From Pontiellaceae bacterium B12227 (GTDB lineage: Bacteria > Verrucomicrobiota > Kiritimatiellia > Kiritimatiellales > Pontiellaceae), in assembly GCA_029432775.1 (NCBI GenBank), contig JAROAZ010000010.1, forward strand, positions 62,001 through 126,000: a stretch of 64,000 nucleotides of DNA, read 5' to 3'. Made by a program: the position numbers and the translations under genes. Positions 60,444 to 64,000 of this stretch are shown piece after piece. Each line of letters begins with the position of its first letter. Positions within the stretch are counted from its first letter, which is position 1. The notes under the pieces are model-generated. The model worked only from the letters and a program-made list of their open reading frames with translations, was not told the DNA's origin and ran no database searches.

Positions 60444-63400
60444 TTCCCCGACTCCCCATCATCGCTTCGCGCCAAAGGCGCGGTCAGAAGGCCCATCGGC
60501 CTCAGTTGATACTCGTACGCCCAGTCTTTCCCTTCTGAGCGATATCCCAGCGGACCGTATCGGACCCAGTCGTTACGCTGCTCATCCGTGTTGTGCACAC
60601 TTCCAAATGCATTGACCCGGTTGCCGTACACACGAACGGTCAGCACATGGCCCTTTTCCGGGTCGAGCCGGGGCAGCTGCAGCTCATACGGAGGAAATGC
60701 AACCGGGGCAACAAGCTCGCCGTTTAAAAAAATCTCCAACAGCGCGCCTTTGAAAAACGGAAACTGCACCGATTGAATATCCCGCTGCGGCAGTACGATT
60801 TTATAGTCGATGTTCCCTGCATAGAACGGCAGACCGAACTGCGTCCAGTTCCCATACGGGAGCTGTTGCGGCAGGTCGGTCAGCACGGCCCGGTCCCCCA
60901 TCAACTGAACCCCGAATCCTCCCAGCAGATACACCCATTCGAGATCGGTTTTGCGGGTATAGGCTATTTTCAGGCATAGAGTGTTCTGCCCTTCTTTAAT
61001 TTCCGGCAGGGGAACCTTCCGGATGCAGCGATCGACCCACCAGCCCGAGGGCGCTTTTGAAACCGCCTCACTGTTCAGGGTGATTTCAATCTGCTCCGCA
61101 TCTTCCAGCGCCAGCTCGCAGCCGTGGAAACAGCGCCGCGATTCAAAATCAAACCGCAGCGTCAGGGTACCCAGCACGGGTGCCGGTTCCCGGTCGCACC
61201 AGGCCTGACGGCCGAGGCCGTCGCGCTGCTTCAGCAACAGCTTCGTCCGAAGCAGATTGTCGATGCGCAGGATCTCCTCTTTCGGCTGCAGCGCTTCGTC
61301 GTTCCACTGCCACTGCGCTTGATCGAGCAGCAGCACATTCGGTTCGCTGAGTTCATAGGAATCCGGTGGAGGAAGAACGACCTCCGGGCGGGATGGCGGA
61401 ACGGGCTTCGCCTCCGGTTCCTTTCCGCGCCCCGGGGCCAGTTTCAGCAGCAGGCTTCCGGCCGGATGCAGCTCGTACTGAATCCGGGTGACTCCGTCTT
61501 TGTAAACCGCCGACAGCTCCGCCGAATTGCCGGTTTGCGTGTTGAGCTCCGTACAGATCCATTCGCCGGTGATGTCGATTTGCAGATTTTCTTTGGCCTC
61601 TGTACGACTGCTGTTGCACAAAAACAGCACGCGCTCATCCTGCACTGCCCGCATCTGATACAGCAGGTGATCGGCCGGCGCACCGATTTCGTCAAACACC
61701 TGTATGTCCCGAACCTCGCTCAGGTGCTGCTGGATGCCGTAATTGGAAAATTCCGTGACCGTGCATTCCGCGGCCAGCTCGGCCGGACGGGGAGACGGAA
61801 CCGCATCCACCAGCGAGGGAACCTCTCCGGCGAAGACAATCCGTCCGCCGACCGCGGCGAAGCGTTCCAGCGCATCGAGTGTGGTGGAGCGAATCGTTTT
61901 CATGCCGGGGACAACAATCACCTCGTATTCCATTTCGCCAACCGGAAAAGTTTGGCCGATACGATCGAGCGCACATTGGCGCGGCAGCAGTGACTCGCAG
62001 ATCAGGTCATAATCGATCAGACCGAAAAGCAGCATGCGGTTGATGAGGTCAAACTGTTCTTCCCGATGCGCCCGCTCGCGCCCGGTCTGGCTCGATGGGC
62101 CATAGGCCAGCCAGAAGGACTCAATGGGATGGATCACGCCGACGCGCACCCGCGGACGGCCCTGCGTCATCATCAGGTTCACACGGGCGAAATGATCTTC
62201 GACGACCGAATACTTCTGATACCAGGGGGACTGATATCCGATGGATGCGGGATAGTCGCGCTTGGCCTCCCCTTTCATCGAGACCCAGGTCAAATGATGC
62301 ACCCGCAGGACCACGCCGAGCGCGGCCTGCCAGTCGCCCTGCGCTTTGTGGCCCTTGAAGTCATAATCCCAGTTGGTGACGCCATACAGTTCGCTCGTAA
62401 TTCCGGGCGAGCCGTTCTGCCGCGCCACGCTTTGCGCCTGCTTGGCGGAGGTGTATTCAAAGTAGTCGTTAATGATGTCGATGCCGGGCCGATCGAACTC
62501 AATGTAGGAGCGCATGGCTTCGCCCAGCGAGCCGGTCTGGCTTTCCAGCGTCGGTTCGTTCATCAGGTGCCCGGTGAAACTCAGTCTGTTTTCGCGGCAC
62601 CAGGCCCCGATTGTTCCGGCATAATTGCGGGCAAAGAGTTCGGCGATGCAGTCGTGATAGCCATAGCGGTGAACCGAGGCTTTTCGTCCGGGAAGCTCCC
62701 AGAAAATTTCCGGGAGCGCGTCTAGGAAATCGCACGAAGACCGGGCGGAAAATGCATCGAAGCACTCCTCGGTGAACGGGATAATCAGATCGCGCCGATC
62801 TTCCGGCGAATTAAAATACTGTTTTTTGGCAAACTGCGGCTCATCGGTGAAAATGCCGGGAACGGTCTTGCCGAACTCATCCCCGACCGCCTCTTTATAG
62901 CGCTCATGCGTCGAGCGGATAAAACATTCGGTTGCTTCCTTTTTGAGCGTATTAACATAGGCCTGCCCGTTAAACCATTCGGAGGAGGGAGCGGTTTCAA
63001 GATAGGCATACCAGCATTGCGACTGTTCAGGAACTTCCTCATCTTCGGAAAAGCGCCGGTATTCGACAAGGCATCCGTCTTTAAGCACGACCGCATAGCG
63101 GCTCAACAGCACTCCGTTTTCGGAGCGGGATGCCGCCGCATTGGGTATATTGCATTCCTCTTTCTCCACCGTTCCATACGGACGCTGGGTAAACAGAATA
63201 TACTTTGCTCTGTACTCCGGGTTTTCAGTTACCCGGCCGCCGCCGAATCCGGACGGCCAGCGGTCTTCATCATACAGCCAGGCCTTCATCCCGCGACGGG
63301 ATGCCTCGTCCACGCAGGCCCGCACCCGTACCATAAATTCATCACTCAGATACGGTACATTCATTCCGGTGCGGGAATGCATATGAAATCCGCCGATGCC

Positions 63401-63535
63401 CATCTCCTGAAAAATTCCGATCTGCCGCAGCAGCTCCTCCTCGTCGAGATCACAGTTCCAGGCCCAGAACGGCGCGCCGCGGTACTCGGCGGGCGGGTTG
63501 TCAAACAGAGCAGTATCAAACGCAGACGGTTTCAT
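60440..63535 (-). CDS. GH106-like glycoside hydrolase (putative alpha-L-rhamnosidase)
   Basis: About 1031 residues without a signal peptide. The opening PPAEYRGAPFWAWNCDLDEEEL, then MGIGGFHMHSRTGMNVPYLS and LYDEDRWPSGFGGG, is the typical start of the GH106 family. A long C-terminal beta region follows (NTLCLKIAYTRKTDLEWVYL). GH106 enzymes release rhamnose from plant or algal glycans. The ATG at 63535 has AAAGGG 8 bases upstream; a GTG lies at 63544. 18 bases after the URO-D-like gene stop, so both are one operon with the GH-like gene. Confidence 0.85.
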   Translation of the reverse strand: MKPSAFDTALFDNPPAEYRGAPFWAWNCDLDEEELLRQIGIFQEMGIGGFHMHSRTGMNVPYLSDEFMVRVRACVDEASRRGMKAWLYDEDRWPSGFGGGRVTENPEYRAKYILFTQRPYGTVEKEECNIPNAAASRSENGVLLSRYAVVLKDGCLVEYRRFSEDEEVPEQSQCWYAYLETAPSSEWFNGQAYVNTLKKEATECFIRSTHERYKEAVGDEFGKTVPGIFTDEPQFAKKQYFNSPEDRRDLIIPFTEECFDAFSARSSCDFLDALPEIFWELPGRKASVHRYGYHDCIAELFARNYAGTIGAWCRENRLSFTGHLMNEPTLESQTGSLGEAMRSYIEFDRPGIDIINDYFEYTSAKQAQSVARQNGSPGITSELYGVTNWDYDFKGHKAQGDWQAALGVVLRVHHLTWVSMKGEAKRDYPASIGYQSPWYQKYSVVEDHFARVNLMMTQGRPRVRVGVIHPIESFWLAYGPSSQTGRERAHREEQFDLINRMLLFGLIDYDLICESLLPRQCALDRIGQTFPVGEMEYEVIVVPGMKTIRSTTLDALERFAAVGGRIVFAGEVPSLVDAVPSPRPAELAAECTVTEFSNYGIQQHLSEVRDIQVFDEIGAPADHLLYQMRAVQDERVLFLCNSSRTEAKENLQIDITGEWICTELNTQTGNSAELSAVYKDGVTRIQYELHPAGSLLLKLAPGRGKEPEAKPVPPSRPEVVLPPPDSYELSEPNVLLLDQAQWQWNDEALQPKEEILRIDNLLRTKLLLKQRDGLGRQAWCDREPAPVLGTLTLRFDFESRRCFHGCELALEDAEQIEITLNSEAVSKAPSGWWVDRCIRKVPLPEIKEGQNTLCLKIAYTRKTDLEWVYLLGGFGVQLMGDRAVLTDLPQQLPYGNWTQFGLPFYAGNIDYKIVLPQRDIQSVQFPFFKGALLEIFLNGELVAPVAFPPYELQLPRLDPEKGHVLTVRVYGNRVNAFGSVHNTDEQRNDWVRYGPLGYRSEGKDWAYEYQLRPMGLLTAPLARSDDGESGK

Positions 63536-63562
63536 TCGGTGCACCCTTTAATAAATTCCGGT

Positions 63563-64000
63563 TCAGGAGGTGATGCGATTCCACGCGGCGTATAGGGCCT
63601 GGATATTTTCCGGTTTGGCGCCGGGGCCGAACTCGCACTGTGCGATAACCCCACCCTGCGCATACAGCGATTCATACACCGATGCCACCGCGGCATTCAC
63701 TTCCTCCGGCGTTCCTTCGGGCAGAATGTGCTGCCGGTCCATCTCGCCCCAGAAGGTGATCTGCCCCTTGAACGCGGCGAGTTTTTCCGGTCCCATGCAG
63801 AAGATCTGGGAGTTGATTGCATCCAGCCCCAGCTCGATCAAGTCGGGAAGAATATCCAGAATATATCCATCCGAGTGCATAAAGATTTTTTTGCCGGCCG
63901 CATGGGCGAGGTCGATGTAATCCTTGTAAAGCGGTTTGAATACCCGGCGCCACATTTCCGGGTTGATCAACAGACTTTTCTGGGTTCCCCAATCGTCCAT
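63563..64000 (-). CDS. Uroporphyrinogen-decarboxylase-family protein, C-terminal part (runs off right edge)
   Basis: The frame is open to the window edge, so at most the last 146 codons are visible. MDDWGTQKSLLINPEMWRR is an internal phrase of the family (DDxGTQ...P), not a start. KIFMHSDGYI, FWGEMDRQHILPEGTPEEV and IAQCEFGPG match URO-D-like and corrinoid methyltransferases (MtbA group). In this context it may be a methyl-transfer enzyme for methylated sugars rather than a heme enzyme; that is inference. Confidence 0.8.
   Translation of the reverse strand: MDDWGTQKSLLINPEMWRRVFKPLYKDYIDLAHAAGKKIFMHSDGYILDILPDLIELGLDAINSQIFCMGPEKLAAFKGQITFWGEMDRQHILPEGTPEEVNAAVASVYESLYAQGGVIAQCEFGPGAKPENIQALYAAWNRITS

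Noticed and set aside
1-64000. CRISPR arrays, prophage genes or rRNA
   Set aside because: No spaced direct repeats, phage structural genes or rRNA segments were seen.

Overview
The window reads as a chromosomal segment from a Gram-negative, probably marine, polysaccharide-degrading bacterium of the PVC superphylum, most likely Kiritimatiellota. This is inference. It rests on the many secreted beta-propeller and glycosidase-type proteins, the mix of type II secretion and type IV pilus genes, and the pairing of a URO-D-like protein with a GH106-like enzyme. No rRNA or taxonomic marker is present to settle it.

Layout. (1) 1-12.4 kb is a leftward-transcribed defence island: a GTG-started PLD/SNF2 helicase; a type IIG-like DNA methyltransferase whose last ~228 residues look like a fused AbiEi-type antitoxin; an AbiEii-type nucleotidyltransferase toxin; a SLATT membrane protein; a CD-NTase-like nucleotidyltransferase; an HNH nuclease; a large hairpin with a terminator; and a PLD-like protein cut by the left edge. 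The island lies at the 3' end of a CAU tRNA gene (12755-12831). (2) 13-19 kb holds envelope proteins (secreted protein, 3D-domain protein, glycine-zipper lipoprotein) and the rightward parE/parC topoisomerase pair. (3) 19-29.7 kb is one leftward operon for a hybrid T2SS/T4P machine: secretin, ATPase, platform protein, major pseudopilin, PilM/N/O/P-like proteins and minor pseudopilins. (4) 30-36 kb has a 2Fe-2S ferredoxin, an intact IS1380-family element with a 4-bp target duplication, and a LolD/FtsX-type ABC transporter. (5) 36-40 kb is an operon of two PQQ-like propellers, a GT4 glycosyltransferase and a VOC protein. (6) 40-50 kb holds two unknown secreted proteins and an apparently uncharacterised terpenoid cluster: ferredoxin, radical SAM, DUF116-isoprenyl diphosphate synthase fusion, and two squalene-cyclase-fold proteins, one with an intact DxDD motif. 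(7) 50-64 kb is a leftward run of secreted carbohydrate-active proteins (propeller, sialidase-like, GH-like, GH106-like) ending in a URO-D-family protein cut by the right edge.

How it fits together. The secretion operon probably exports enzymes such as those at 51-63 kb. The first 12 kb protects against phage. The 44-50 kb operon would make a polyprenyl diphosphate and cyclise it.

Two signals stand out. One is a dispersed palindrome, TTCCAA-N3-TTGGAA, found eight times exactly plus about a dozen near-copies, in intergenic DNA and in all three codon registers inside genes. The other is the restriction enzyme that seems to carry the antitoxin for the toxin encoded next to it.
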